Assembly (NCBI RefSeq): GCF_024166365.1
Contig: NC_064834.1
Span: 53,176,001 to 53,240,000 of the forward strand
Direction of reading: 5' to 3'
Length of the DNA stretch: 64,000 nt
Source: Elephas maximus indicus
Lineage: Eukaryota; Chordata; Mammalia; Proboscidea; Elephantidae
Shown one piece after another: positions 1-10,139 of this stretch (position 1 is the stretch's first letter; each line of letters begins with the position of its first letter). The notes beneath the pieces are model-generated. The model was not told the origin of the DNA. It did no database searches and saw nothing but the letters and a program-made list of their open reading frames with translations. The position numbers and the translations under genes are program-made.

Positions 1-340
1 CATGAGGCCAGACAAACCTTTCATGCAGATGGGATGAAACCCTTCAAAGGCTGGTGAGGTGCACGTGCATGCACCTGTCCCTGTCATGGGCACGTATGAC
101 CCCTCGGTTCACACTGGAGCTGCTCAGAGAGAAATAGCATGCCTTGCTACACGTGTATATTTTTACTGCTAAGAACATTCTTATACCTTCTTAGATGCAA
201 TTTGAAAGTGGACATTAACTGTGAACGGGGGCCTTCTGTACTTGTTCGTTGGCAAAATTCTTTCTGGTGACTCCTAACTTCAGAGACAGGGGCTCTCTTT
301 GGAACCCTATTGACAAGTAATAAAGTCAGGCTATCGTAAC
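1..340 (+). other. BTRC: Probable distal 3' UTR of BTRC (partial)
   Basis: There is no coding frame here. The stretch is unique, AT-balanced sequence ending at an AATAAA (319-324), as a 3' UTR would. In human the gene upstream of POLL on the opposite strand is BTRC (beta-TrCP1, the F-box/WD40 substrate receptor of an SCF ubiquitin ligase), with a long 3' UTR ending about 20 kb before the POLL 3' end. The distance from here to the POLL end (about 23 kb) fits that map. The assignment rests on synteny and the poly(A) signal, not on recognised BTRC sequence. It could be ordinary intergenic DNA. Confidence 0.4.
319..324 (+). terminator. BTRC: AATAAA, candidate BTRC poly(A) signal
   Basis: A canonical AATAAA is followed about 20-40 bases later by a T-rich, GT-containing stretch (TTGTTTTTAAAC). 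This would place the transcript end near 340. Isolated AATAAA hexamers are common in AT-rich DNA, so the support is mainly positional. Confidence 0.35.
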
Positions 341-1370
341 TCTAACTTGTTTTTAAACTGAAAAAGACCTTGAAACCCTGAAATCATTCTGTTTTTTGCT
401 TGAGTAAGAAAAATTCTTTTTATTTTCCTTTTGTACAATCAAAAGCTGAAGAAAACATGCACTCTCTTCCCTTGCTGTCTCCTAGTACCCACTGGTCTAA
501 ACAGCTGTGGTTGGGCTACTCCCTTATTTAGCACTTGGTTGTGTACAGAAACAAAGGGCTTGGGATGAAGGGGTGGTGGGGAATATTGGAAATAATTAGG
601 ATGATTTTTTTTTTTTTTCCTAGAATTGGATTAGACACTTTGGTGTTGTTGGCCTTCTTAGTGTCTTCATTTGCCTTAGATGGTAATACCTTCCTGCCTA
701 AAGTGGGAACAATTCAAACATGAATAGTGCAGGCCTGAGGGGCTAGGCAGCAAGCTTGATTTTGAGGAATCCAAGGTCCTTATAGGTGAAACAGTGGATG
801 CTTAGATACCCACCCCCTGTGGCCACCATATTCTTTGACCATCAGGTTTACTATATGACTTTGATTCACATTCCTCATCTCTTACCCCAGTTGTTTGAGT
901 TCAGTAGACTTTGCAGGAGCTGGTGAACATGAAAAGGTGCCCTTGCTTCTCCTTGCCTTCCGTTCTTCTCTCCTAGGATAACTCTCATCCCTAACAAGTC
1001 CACCCAAAGACTACAGGCTGGGCTAATCTCCCCGGCCTTCCCCCACATAGCTGAGCCCCTTGCTTTAACTACAGTCTCAACATAATCAGTGCTGGAAAGA
1101 CAACACTCTTAGGGGAGATCACGCTGAGTTTTGCTTTTTGTTATCCTTACCTGTAGTTCATTTGTGACTTCAGAATCCTTGGAGCTGAGGAGAGAAACCA
1201 AAAAAGCATGATTATGGCTACGTGATTCATGATGAAACTTAATGCATTGATATCTAGAAACACCTTCTGTTGGAAGTTGTGTACCTGTGATGTAAAAAGT
1301 CCTAGAGGCAGATGACATCTAAGATACATACTTTCCAGCCAACCCAGCTGACTCCCTTTGTTCCTGATTG
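341..1370. other. Intergenic, no gene seen
   Basis: Downstream flank of the presumed BTRC end. It contains a T-run at about 605-618 and otherwise unremarkable single-copy DNA. Short open frames here have no family resemblance. Confidence 0.5.
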
Positions 1371-1440
1371 GGGGTGGGCGTGGGTGTGTGTGGGTGTGGG
1401 TGTGTGCGTGTGTGGGTGTGTGCACACATGTGTATGTGTG
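1371..1440. repeat. Degenerate (GT)n / (GGTGTG)n tract
   Basis: Seventy bases of GT- and GGGTGT-type units on the plus strand, imperfect throughout. It opens artificial frames on both strands (His/Thr repeats on minus, Val/Cys/Gly on plus), which should be ignored. Confidence 0.8.
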
Positions 1441-1917
1441 TTAAGGATCAGTGCAGTAAATGGCATTATAAAATGTTAACTCCCCTTCTACCCCTTTGCT
1501 TTTTGGGGCACTGGAGGAGAAGACCAGCTATGGGGGTTAGACCTCTGGATACTGAGGAAACTAACACCTTCCCAAATTAGCGAACGCTCAAGCCCAACCC
1601 ATACTGATCTGGGAGATACTCTGTTCACTCCAGCTCCGGGGGTGGGCCCAGCAGCAAAGGTGAGCTTCCTGGAGAGCTTTTGGTTGGTTTAGCTCTTTGT
1701 TCTCTAGACCCTTAAGTACTGACTGCTTTGACTTTTGTGATTATGTTATGTGATGTGTAGTCAATGTACCAATATGTTCACAACCTAGGATCATGGTAAT
1801 ATAGTGTTTTTGGTTTTTTTAACTGTTCAGAAAAAGTAACTTAAATTACAAATATAAGATTAAACCGAATTTTGTAAGTGTCTTGTCTCTTTGCCCCAAT
1901 GTCCAGAGGAGAGTACC

Positions 1918-2046
1918 TGCTGGAGAAAGACTTGGCAATTTGCTCCTGTAAAGATTACAACTTAGGAAACCATATGGGGCATTTCTACTCTGTCCTGTAG
2001 GGTTGCTATGAGTTGGAACCGACTCGACAGCACATAACAGCAACAG
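1918..2046 (+). repeat. AfroSINE, 5'-truncated copy
   Basis: It has the central and 3' parts of the afrotherian tRNA-derived SINE: the TGCTCCTGTAAAGATTACA block, the TATGGGGCATTTCTACTCTG block, and the tail GGGTTGCTATGAGTTGGAAC followed by CGACTCGACAGC and an AACAGCAAC end. The tRNA-like head is missing. Confidence 0.8.
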
Positions 2047-3127
2047 ATTTAATACTTTTAAGATAAATTGACATGGAGAAAGCAACTTCAAGATAAATCA
2101 GGGCAGGGTAGTATGAATAAATACAGGGTCCCTGGCATGTAGTGTTCAGCGTTGAATTGAAGCTGAAATGATGTAACTTGTGGACTGGTCACCATTGCCT
2201 CAGCTCCCAACCTGAACCCAGAGTTTAAATGTGTTTCTATCTCCTCAGTGGGTGGGAAGACTTGGATTTCCCCTGCATCCCACTTGACCAGTTTATAGAC
2301 CAGGGAGCTCACATTTGGGAGCAATTTCCAGAGACTCCAACAAGCTAGACCATCTGGGTCTGGGGGATAACATTGTTGCTCCTGAGTGGGCCTCTCCCTC
2401 CCCTCCGTACATCAAACCTATGGAGATAGGTACAAGGTTGCAGGCAGTGGCAGGAAGGACTGTCTTCCCTTCTCCACCTTCACCCTCCAGTGTCACAAGC
2501 AGGACCCTTGTCAAAAATTAACCCATCCTCGTTTCAGACCTCTGGCTTTAGTGTTAATATTCCTTCCATTTTGCCCGGCTCCCTGGCTTATGTCAGCCTT
2601 GTGTTCTAATCGCATGTCAACCACGTGGCCATCAGAGCTTCCTCAGACTGGGCAGTGCCTCTTCGGATGTAGAAGGCAGGGCTTCAGCATAGACAGCCGC
2701 GCACTGAGCTATCACTGCTAGAGCTGGAAGAATAGCAGAGCGCCATGTGCACCCTGCATTTTGCAGAAGAAGAACCTGAGGAGCAAGAGAAGGGACCAGC
2801 ATTGCCCAAGACCACACTGAAGTCTACTCCCTTACAACAAAGGGCAGGCAGCACCCTAAGGAGAGAAGCCTGGGAGGTAGGCGTCAGCGGATACTGCTCT
2901 GGGGCACTCACCAGCTGGGCTCCCTCCCAAGCCCAGGGTTTGAGCAGAGGCTGAGTCTAGAGGTTTTATGGGCCTCACCTTCTAATCCAACGCTGATCTC
3001 TTCCCCCTGGAAAGGTAGGGCCCAAGGGCATGCTCACCCCGAAGCCACTGTTTCTTCCTGCCAGGCTGGGCCTGGAATCTCTGTCCCCCTTTAAACCTAT
3101 AGCTGTGCCACCATGGGCAATGACTAA
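2047..3127. other. Intergenic, no gene seen
   Basis: Single-copy DNA of moderate GC. Around 2,750-2,790 a TTTGCAGAAGAAGAACCTGA run resembles a worn antisense MIR. The longest frame (111 codons at 2,386) has no homology I recognise and overlaps equally long frames on the other strand. Confidence 0.5.
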
Positions 3128-3215
3128 GGGGAGGAGACCCCTCTTCTTCATGATTGGCTCTTGCCAATTAAGAGCGTTTTATTAGGCTGCTAATTAAAGG
3201 CACTTCGTTAGCAGC
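3128..3215. promoter_or_regulatory. Enhancer-like block with inverted CCAAT pair and homeobox sites
   Basis: It contains a perfect inverted repeat ATTGGC (3153-3158) - TCTT - GCCAAT (3163-3168), which is both a pair of back-to-back CCAAT boxes and a near NFI half-site palindrome. A TTTTATTAGG site and TAATTA (3191-3196) follow. AT-rich homeodomain motifs in otherwise GC-rich flanks are typical of conserved developmental elements. Function is inferred; conservation was not tested. Confidence 0.4.
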
Positions 3216-4069
3216 GGGAGAGGCCGGGTGGGTGCCTGGTGAGATGGAGCTGAAGCCAGGAGAAATTGTTTTCCTCCCCCCATGGAACCAGAGCCTCTCA
3301 GGGAACCCTCTCACCCCCCAGCCTCTCCCCCCTCTACCTACCACACCCCTTGCTTTCAATTAGCAGCTCTGAGGGGAGTGAGGTCATTACTAACCCCAGG
3401 TCAGAGGGCCCTCTCCAGCCTCAGGCCCTGTGAGTACAGCCCCCAGGAGCTGTCCAGCTCCCAGTGCACCTTGTTTGGGATCTGGCCCCTGGGAAGGAAG
3501 GGCTGGGATGTCCAGTGGGGAGTGTTCTCTCCCCCTCCCCGAGGAATGGCCATTTGCCCTCCAAGCAGCTGGTGCAAATGTCCCTATCACCTAAGCCATC
3601 TCTAGCAGTTACCTATCAAACCTGATGACCAGCCACTTGGTTACATGATGTGAATCTCCATGCCCCTTCTTCACCAAAGGCTCACGATGTTAGGTAGGAA
3701 ATGTGACCTTTCTACATGTCAAGGACTGTCCCCAATCACTTTGCAAGAGCTGAGCCCTCATCGACCTAGAGTGGGTGGGAGGGTGGGGTTGCACTGGCTT
3801 CACAATTTTAGCCACATGGAACCATGAGAGACTCTTCCTTGGGTCCTGAACTCTTCAGACACTTCAGGCACTTCCCCCATGGTTCAAATGAGCCCTAGGC
3901 AAGTCACCTTCCTCCAGCAAGAGAGGAGGGCCTGGCTATGACTAGGCACATGGGGCTGGCATGCATGGTCACCCAGAGAGACACTTCTCCAGACCCCTCC
4001 CTGCCCCATCTTGCTGCCCTCCTCACCTCCTCACTTAACTGCAGAATTAGCACCAGCCCAGGCTGGGAG
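3216..4069. other. Intergenic, no gene seen
   Basis: GC-rich single-copy DNA. Several short frames overlap on both strands without any recognisable domain or codon pattern. No young repeats are visible. Confidence 0.45.
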
Positions 4070-4165
4070 GACAGATTTATGGCTGGGCCTGCCTCCCTCC
4101 ATTTAACCCGAGGCCGGCCCAGGCTCCAGACACTAGATTAGATTTTTGACAATTAGAGAGACTAA
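4070..4165. promoter_or_regulatory. Enhancer-like AT block
   Basis: An island of TTTATGG, CATTTAACC, TAGATTAGATTTTTGACAAT and GACTAATGGG motifs in a C+T-rich background. It has TAATC/TAATTG-type homeodomain cores but no repeat signature. A regulatory role is inferred from motif density only. Confidence 0.3.
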
Positions 4166-4734
4166 TGGGCACATAGCCATCCCCAGAGCCAGATATCCAG
4201 CAAGGCCGTCCTTCAATATCCACTACTGGCTGGCTGGCCCCTCCCCCACCACCCTCCTCTCCCTCCTGTGGGTGCCCTGTGTCCTGTGCCCTGGCTTGGG
4301 ATGCTCTCCTGTGGTTTCTCTGGCTGTCTCCCTTCCTGCCTTCTCCTTCCAACCCCCTGCCCAGTGCCAGCTAGGCTCTGGGACCCTGCCCCTCAGCGCT
4401 GGCCTGTCTTGTCCTTCACTCCTCTGGCCTTCAGACACCTGTCCATCGCCACCTTCCCCAGTGCCCATCCACCTGTAATCTTTCCATCTGCCCCAGCAGA
4501 TTGCAAGCCCCTTGAGGGCAAGGATTTGTGCCCTATCAGTGGACCCTGAATGCTCCACACAACCAGCTTCATAATGTCTGTTGTTGCCTGAGACTCTGTC
4601 TCCCTGTTTTCCCTCCCTCTAAGCCACTGGGTCCCCCAAGCCCTCCCACCCTGCCCTCCTGGCCCAGGCCCAGCTCTGGCCTGGCTCTGCTGCCGGTGAG
4701 CCGGGTCCCCTTCCCTGCAGCCCCCAGCTCAGGC
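4166..4734. other. C+T-rich intergenic stretch, no gene seen
   Basis: Strong pyrimidine bias on the plus strand gives long overlapping frames (110-111 codons on both strands at 4,146-4,558). Their composition is Pro/Ser/Leu, or Gly/Arg/Glu on the other strand, as expected from base composition rather than selection. Confidence 0.5.
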
Positions 4735-4920
4735 TAGTCTTTGGCTGGGCGGGTAATGAGATTGCAGTAAGTAGTGTTGGGGGGTGGGAAGCCGCTCACA
4801 TTCACTCAGGCAGACTCATAGCTCTGTCAGGCTGATTGGTCCTGAGTGGAGGCACAAATGGCCCCCCACGGACAAGCGGAGATTGGTTATAAAATTAGAA
4901 GCATTTGTTCTGCTGTCAGC
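4735..4920. promoter_or_regulatory. Enhancer-like block
   Basis: Unique sequence carrying GGTAATGAGATTGCAGTAAG, a GATTGG (inverted CCAAT) near 4,832, a second GATTGG near 4,880, and TTATAAAATTAGAAGC. It stands out from the surrounding C+T-rich DNA by balanced composition and homeodomain-like cores. Regulatory role inferred. Confidence 0.3.
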
Positions 4921-5934
4921 ATCCTTCCTCTCTCCCCTCGGCCTGCCTGCCTGGGCTCCAGGAGGCCCCCACCCATCCCTCTCTCCCCTGGGGTCAACCC
5001 ACACACTGCAAGGACAGGGACCACCAGGGCAAATGGGGCCAAGGGGCTGAGGCCACTGAGCTCCCCATCCAGCCAGGCCTTCGTGCTTCGGCCCTGGAAT
5101 GGTGGTGCTCACGCTGGCCTCAGTGACCCTGACCCTGTGCTGGAGGGTTCTTCATCCTAGTCCTTGAGGGTAAGTAGAGGTGGGGGCCTGGGGCAAACAG
5201 GCCCTGGCATCCAGATGCCAGATTCCAGGAGAGGAAGAGGTATCCTGAGTCCCAGGCCTCCTTGGGACAACCACAACCTTTAATGTGTGTAGTGGGTAGG
5301 GGGAGTTCCCCTGCTAGAGGAGGGAATAGCTGAACCTTGGTCAGTCCAAGGAGCCCACCTCACCCTGCTTCATATGGTCAATCCCTCTCCTGCACCCTGA
5401 CCCCCAGATAAGAACAAAAAAGCCCTTAGGGGAGCTCCCCCTGGTCCCTGAAACCTGGGCCAGACTACAAGCCAACATGGTCCAGCAGACCTTTGCTGTG
5501 GTTACTCCTCTGTGGGTTGAATCCCCTTGGTCTGGCCCCTGCACCAACCCTCAAGGGCAATGGCCATCACATCCTCAGGCCTTTGCAGGGGCCCAATTAC
5601 ACCTGAGCAGGTACGCCTTGAAGCCCTGTTTTGCACTCTCCTGACCCTGCTCCCCAGCCTGAGACAGAAACACCACCCAGTCCCTCTTACCCTGGCCTCT
5701 CAGCTTCCTACCTACCCGGATTACCCCTAAAAGGCCCAGCCACTGGCCCTTCCACTCCAACCTCAGTCTGTTTGTGGGTCCCTTCGGCTTCCTGTCTGGA
5801 GGCACCAGGGCACCTGTAATCAGCTGGGGGCAGGGGGTGCTGCAGGGAGGGTTTCCCAGCTTAGAGAGGGCACTTTAGGGGGCAACATCTCCTGGCTGCT
5901 GTCTGCAAGATGCCTTCCTGTCATCCGTCATTCA
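4921..5934. other. Intergenic, no gene seen
   Basis: GC-rich single-copy DNA with no recognisable exons, splice-framed domains or repeats. Frames of 60-104 codons overlap each other on both strands. Confidence 0.45.
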
Positions 5935-6015
5935 TTCTCAGCCCAGGATATATTTGCTGTAATTACATCTTTAATTAAGTGGTGACGGCTCATTGTTCAC
6001 CAACAATGATGGATC
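5935..6015. promoter_or_regulatory. Enhancer-like block with inverted SOX-type repeat
   Basis: Within 80 bases there are GTAATTAC, TTAATTAA (5971-5978), TGACGG and the perfect inverted repeat CATTGTT (5991-5997) - CACC - AACAATG (6002-6008). ATTGTT/AACAAT is the core recognised by SOX HMG boxes. TAATTA-type cores bind homeodomain proteins. Sequence shows the motifs; occupancy is inference. Confidence 0.45.
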
Positions 6016-6674
6016 AGATCCTTCTGCTTGCTATCCTCCCTCTGTCCAGCACCCTCCAGGTCAGCTCTCCCCCAACTTTAGGCTTGGGAAGGATGCGCGA
6101 GGCTTGCTCTCTTTCCACTGAGCCCTGCGCAGAGGCCTGGAGCTGCAAGAGTATGATTGTGTGGTTTTGGGCCCCTGAGGGCCCCAAAGGGGCTGGTTAG
6201 ACCCTGATGCCTCCACCTCGGGCTCCCCGCAAAAAGGCTGCAGGTTTTTTGGTGGCCACCAGATGTCTCCTTGGTCCAAACTGGCCTGTCTAGGGATGGC
6301 TCCATGTTGCCTCACTCCCCGGCACAAACCATCATCACCGCCTCCAAACCTGCCCCTGAGCCCCACACCCCTCACATCCGCAGAATCTGATGAGCACAGA
6401 AAACCTCACAACTCCGGGGTATGTATGTGGGTGGTCCCATCTTCACTTTCCCCTGTGAATTCACCAGGGTCTCTGCCCAAGGCCATATCACCCTTCCCCA
6501 CACCTACGCCCACCCAGACCTTATGCCTGGGCCCAAGTCTGGGCAGGTCAGTCAGTAGAAGAAAATCTGCTCCCAGACAGAGGGGCCCTGAGCTCCTCAG
6601 TGGAAGCCAGGGGCTGCTGCAGCCTATGCTGAGCAGAGGGGGCCCAGGAACCATGAGGAGGCCATGTGGTGGTA
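6016..6674. other. Intergenic, no gene seen
   Basis: GC-rich unique DNA. A 143-codon plus-strand frame at 6,263 overlaps an 82-codon minus-strand frame and has no recognisable domain. Confidence 0.45.
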
Positions 6675-6860
6675 AGAACCCTAATCTGGGTTAAAATCCC
6701 AGTGTGGCTGCCTACTAGCTGCATGACATTAGGTGAGTTCCCTAAGCCCTCTGAGTCTCAGTTTCCTCACCTATGAAATGGGGATAAAGTCAGTGCCCTA
6801 CCTCGTAGGACTGTTGCAAGCGCTCACTGAAACCTTGCAAGTGAAGCAAAGAGTCCAGGC
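6675..6860 (+). repeat. MIR SINE
   Basis: Core-SINE signature in order: CTGGGTTAAAATCCCAGTG, CTAGCTGCATGACATTAGG, GAGTCTCAGTTTCCTCACC, ATGAAATGGGGATAA, then CCTACCTCGTAGGACTGTTG. Old and diverged, sense orientation. Confidence 0.8.
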
Positions 6861-7524
6861 TAAATTGATGGAAGCTGCAGGTAAAGGTGGGGGCTGAGCA
6901 GCTATGGAAACTGATCTCCAATGTGACTGGGACCGTGGGCACAAAGTGCTGGGAGATAGACTCAGCCTCAGTTTGAAGAAGATTCTGCCAACACCAGGCA
7001 CTGTCGAGCACAGAATGGTGTGGGTGGCAGGGCTGTGAAAATGTTGGGGAAGGATTAGGCCCATGGCATTGCCCAGAATATACTTACTGCTCCGAACCGG
7101 TTGGCTTCCTTGTAAAGGCTGCAGGGGCTCTTGCCCAGGGTGGCCAGGGTGGGGCAGAGTAGGCCCTGGGACCAGGTGGGCAGCCATGCCCTGGCCTGGC
7201 CCAGAGGGAGGGGCTGGGGAAGACTTGAATGCCCAGCAGAGTTCAGCCCGTGCCTTCTCTTTAAGGGGCTGGCCTTGGAGATAGCAGGACTGGGAAGCAG
7301 CCCAAGCTTCAACCAGGGCTTTAGGAAGGGTCCAGGGTGGAAGGGGAGACAGGGAGGACCTTCTGTCCATTCTACGTTCCAGCTCTAAAATTCAGTGATT
7401 CCCTTCCCTCCATGGGGCCCCGTCATTTCCGACAGAGCCTCCCTGATCTTGGTGACCCTCTCTAACCCTTGGGAACCTCTCTCTAGAGTGGCTTGGAGTC
7501 CCAGGCTAGAAGGATGAGTCGTAC
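6861..7524. other. Intergenic, no gene seen
   Basis: The longest minus-strand frame in this interval (190 codons, 6,798-7,370) partly runs antisense through the MIR and has no protein family resemblance. No gene is supported. Confidence 0.45.
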
Positions 7525-7690
7525 CTAGCGGTAAGTATGCGCAACATTACATATGTATATTGGAGAGTAAATAACCCCAAAAAGCGCCTTGTAAATAGAC
7601 TCCGAGTTTATCCTTTATTAATGAGGCACCGAGTGCCCCGCTGTTTTAGAGCAGCGAGACTTTCATAATATCAAAACCTAAATTACACTT
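7525..7690. promoter_or_regulatory. Enhancer-like AT-rich block
   Basis: Non-repetitive stretch with ATGCGCAACATTAC (C/EBP-like plus homeodomain core), TACATATGTATAT, GTAAATAAC and GTAAATAGAC (forkhead-like), CCTTTATTAATGAGG, TTTCATAATATC and CTAAATTACAC. Density of forkhead, HOX and POU-like cores within 160 bp suggests a conserved enhancer. Not tested by alignment. Confidence 0.4.
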
Positions 7691-7989
7691 GCGTCTCTCA
7701 TCCCAGGGACAAGCATCTTTCGGCTCTGTTTGCAGAGTGAGTAAGCAGGGACCCCTCCTCGCCTGCCTGGCGTTTGTTGGCACCTTTCTCCTGGCTGGAG
7801 TGAGGGTGGGAGAGAATGTGGGTGCACACACACACTGAGCCCCCAGAGAGCTTTGTGTCTGCAAAGGCCTCAGGGTCCAGCCGGTGAGGGCTGCCCAGGG
7901 TGCTGGCCTGCATTCCTTGTAAGGGCTATAGGATGGAGGGGTTGCCCCCAGGCTCTGGGGTTTGGAGATGTGGCATGGAGCACTTTTTC

Positions 7990-8160
7990 AACATGGGGCA
8001 GTGGACACTTAAAAGCTCTGTGACCAAATTCCCATCTCTCAGCTTCAATTTCCCTAGATGTGAAATGGGATAATCATTTCTTCCCCAGGGGGTGGTTGTG
8101 AGAAGTGCTTGGGGCTTGGTGCATAGTAGGTACTTCAGAAATGTGAGCTGTGATGATGAC
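7990..8160 (+). repeat. MIR SINE, diverged
   Basis: AAAGCTCTGTGACC, CTCAGCTTCAATTTCCC, GATGTGAAATGGGATAATCA and GCATAGTAGGTACTTCAG follow the order of the MIR core and 3' end. It is flanked downstream by a short GATGAC run. Confidence 0.65.
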
Positions 8161-8504
8161 GACGATGGCGACTAACTCCTCTCTTGAGGAAAGGTCTCCA
8201 GTGTCTTCTGTTCAATTTCTGGAACAGACCGCATGTGAGGCCATGGAGCCCCAGATGCATCTGGGCATCGAGAGCCTGTGCTGAAAGGGGTACATGCCTA
8301 TCTCCCCGCCCCACCACCACCATGTTCAAGACCTGACTCTCTAGTGCTGCTCAACTCTGAGCACAGCACAGCAAGGAGTTGAAACCCTCTGGTCGTCTTG
8401 ATCCCCTGGGTCCAAGACCCTCTCAGGCCCCTTGGGAACTGTATTTATCCTGCCCGAGGCCCAGGCCAGGCTGGGCTGGGCAGGCAGGTGGGCAGCAGGC
8501 GTGC

Positions 8505-8830
8505 ATGGGCAGGATTTATAGCCTGGCCGGCTGGTCTCCTGGTACTTCAATGGGCATCGTGTCGAATCTGTCCCATTATATGGACAGTTGACTTTAATAG
8601 TCATTGTGTGCTAGCTCACAGCCCAGCAAACATCGCGGGGTGACACCCCCTCCACGCGAGCCGCCCGCTCCCCAGCCACACAAGGCCCATCCGTACAGTA
8701 AATTAAAAATATGAATCACTTCTCCCCACTGCCTCCCCAAACGCTCATCTTGTCAGCCTCTATGTTGCCTTCATTTGTATTACCTTAATTTAATGTTAAT
8801 TATGGTCTTCATTTACAAGGAACAAGCAAG
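8505..8830. promoter_or_regulatory. Long enhancer-like block
   Basis: About 320 bases of balanced, non-repetitive DNA with GGATTTATAGCC, CCATTATATGGACAG (SRF/CArG-like), GACTTTAATAGTCATTG, AAATTAAAAATATGAATCAC, TTGTCAGC and a 3' AT cluster (TTACCTTAATTTAATGTTAA, then TTATGG). CpGs near 8,630-8,670 are retained. Its size and motif mixture resemble vertebrate conserved non-coding elements. Confidence 0.45.
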
Positions 8831-9574
8831 CCCTGCTTTGCCAGGGGACCTTCCCCCTACCCATTCCCCCTCAGCCCAGGAGGGAAAGGCTGGGAGAGAA
8901 GGGGAATTTGGGGGACTGCAGAGGGGGTGAGGAGGGGAAACTAAGGGTAGGATGTGAGACAGCATCTGGGCCATCAGAGCCTGGTGGCCATTCTGGGCGG
9001 GACTAGGAGGACCACCACCTCCCCCATACACCCTGTCTTCAATTCATTCAACAGATATTTATTGAGCACCTAATATGTGCCAGACAACCAGAGACCAAAG
9101 AGATCGGGGGGTTTAGCGGAGCCCTCTCCGTCATCCTAAAGTGAATGTGCTAGAAAGCAGCATCAGCAAGACATATCATCCATACTCCAGGTAGGCTGGC
9201 ACCTGGCTCAGCCCAGAAGGCATTAGGACACAGATGAGGATCTTCTCTACCTTCTAAGCTTTCCTCTTGGCTACCGATGGCATCTCTGCCCCAAACTGTC
9301 TCATACTCCTTCCAGGCAGGAAGTTCTTTCTGGAGTCTTTCCTGAATTCTTCTTGCTGCAGATCAGCCTAGACTCAGAGCATGAGTGGGACTAGGAGTAG
9401 AAAAGCGAGTCCCCTCCAGGCTACACTATCTCTGGAGGGTTGGGAGGAAGGCATTGGGGAGTTGATTGCTCTGGGTTCTGATCACTTTGGGGCAAACACA
9501 CGCTTCATGTGCTAAAGCATACGGACAGGCTTCTCTGGACCACACCTAGAGGTTAGGAGGGAGAACAATATAAA
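8831..9574. other. Intergenic with old L2-like tail
   Basis: No gene is seen. Around 9,040-9,082 a TTCAACAGATATTTATTGAG followed by CACCTAATATGTGCCAG matches the 3' part of old L2/MIR-type elements. The remainder is unique. Confidence 0.45.
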
Positions 9575-9820
9575 ATATGATAATATCAGAGCTCATTTTT
9601 TGAGGGGAGCCCTGGTGGCACAAGTAGTTAAGAATTTGGCTGCTAGCCTAAAGGTCGGCTGTTTGACTCTCCTTGGAAACCCTATGGGGCAGCTCTGCTC
9701 TGTCCTATAGGGTCGCTATGAGTCGGAATCGACTCAGCCACAATGGGTTTGGTTTTTGGTTTTGGTACTATGTGCTGGGCACCAAGCTAAGCCCTTCACA
9801 TGCATTCTCTCAATCCCCAC
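9575..9820 (-). repeat. MIR (antisense) split by a SINE insertion
   Basis: The left part ends ATCAGAGCTCATTTTTTGAG. The right part resumes at about 9,766 with ACTATGTGCTGGGCACCAAG and CCCTTCACATGCATTCTC, the antisense MIR order. The AfroSINE at 9,606-9,765 lies exactly in the break, dating the SINE as younger. Confidence 0.6.
9606..9765 (+). repeat. AfroSINE
   Basis: tRNA-derived head GGAGCCCTGGTGGCACAAGT, a degenerate box-B-like GGTCGGCTGTTTGACTC, the CCCTATGGGGCAGCTCTGCT block, the tail GGGTCGCTATGAGTCGGAAT, and the terminal GGTTTTTGGTTTTGG. It is inserted in an older MIR. Confidence 0.9.
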
Positions 9821-9836
9821 TAGAGCACGTCCAAGT

Positions 9837-10017
9837 CAAACCTGGTGGCGCAGTGAATTAAGAGCTACAGCTGCTAACCAAAATGCTGGCAGTTCCAATC
9901 CATCAGCCGATCCTTGAAAACCCTATGGGGCAGTTCTACTCTGACTTATTGGGGCACTATGAGTCAGAATCAACTCAACGGCAAGGGGTTTGGTTTTCTT
10001 TTTTTTTTTTTTTTTTA
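9837..10017 (+). repeat. AfroSINE
   Basis: Head AACCTGGTGGCGCAGTGAAT, box-B-like GGCAGTTCCAATCCATC, body CCCTATGGGGCAGTTCTACT, tail CACTATGAGTCAGAATCAAC, then GGTTTGGTTTTC and a long T-run. Second copy within 250 bases. Confidence 0.9.
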
Positions 10018-10037
10018 AGAGTATATCCAACATACCA

Positions 10038-10131
10038 AGGATCATAAAGATGGTGCAGGACCAGGCAATGCTTTGTTCTGTTACATGTAAGGTCACCATG
10101 AGTCAGAACCGACTGGAGAGCAACTAACAAC
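10038..10131 (+). repeat. RTE/BovB-type LINE 3' end or related SINE tail
   Basis: TGCAGGACCAGGCAATGCTT, TGTTCTGTTACATG, GGTCACCATGAGTCAGAACC, then CTAACAACAA. The CATGAGTCAGAACCGACT segment is shared with the AfroSINE tails, but the part before it differs from the SINE body. I therefore read it as the RTE LINE end from which the SINE borrowed its tail. The family name is from memory. Confidence 0.5.
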
Positions 10132-10139
10132 AAGAGCGG

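Noticed and set aside
1-340. BTRC coding sequence at the left edge
   Set aside because: No WD40 exon in any frame. Only a 3' UTR assignment by position is possible.
1371-1440. GT-rich tract as a possible CRISPR-like or minisatellite array
   Set aside because: Irregular dinucleotide repeat with no spacer structure.
6798-7370. 190-codon minus-strand frame
   Set aside because: Runs partly antisense through a MIR element; no domain.
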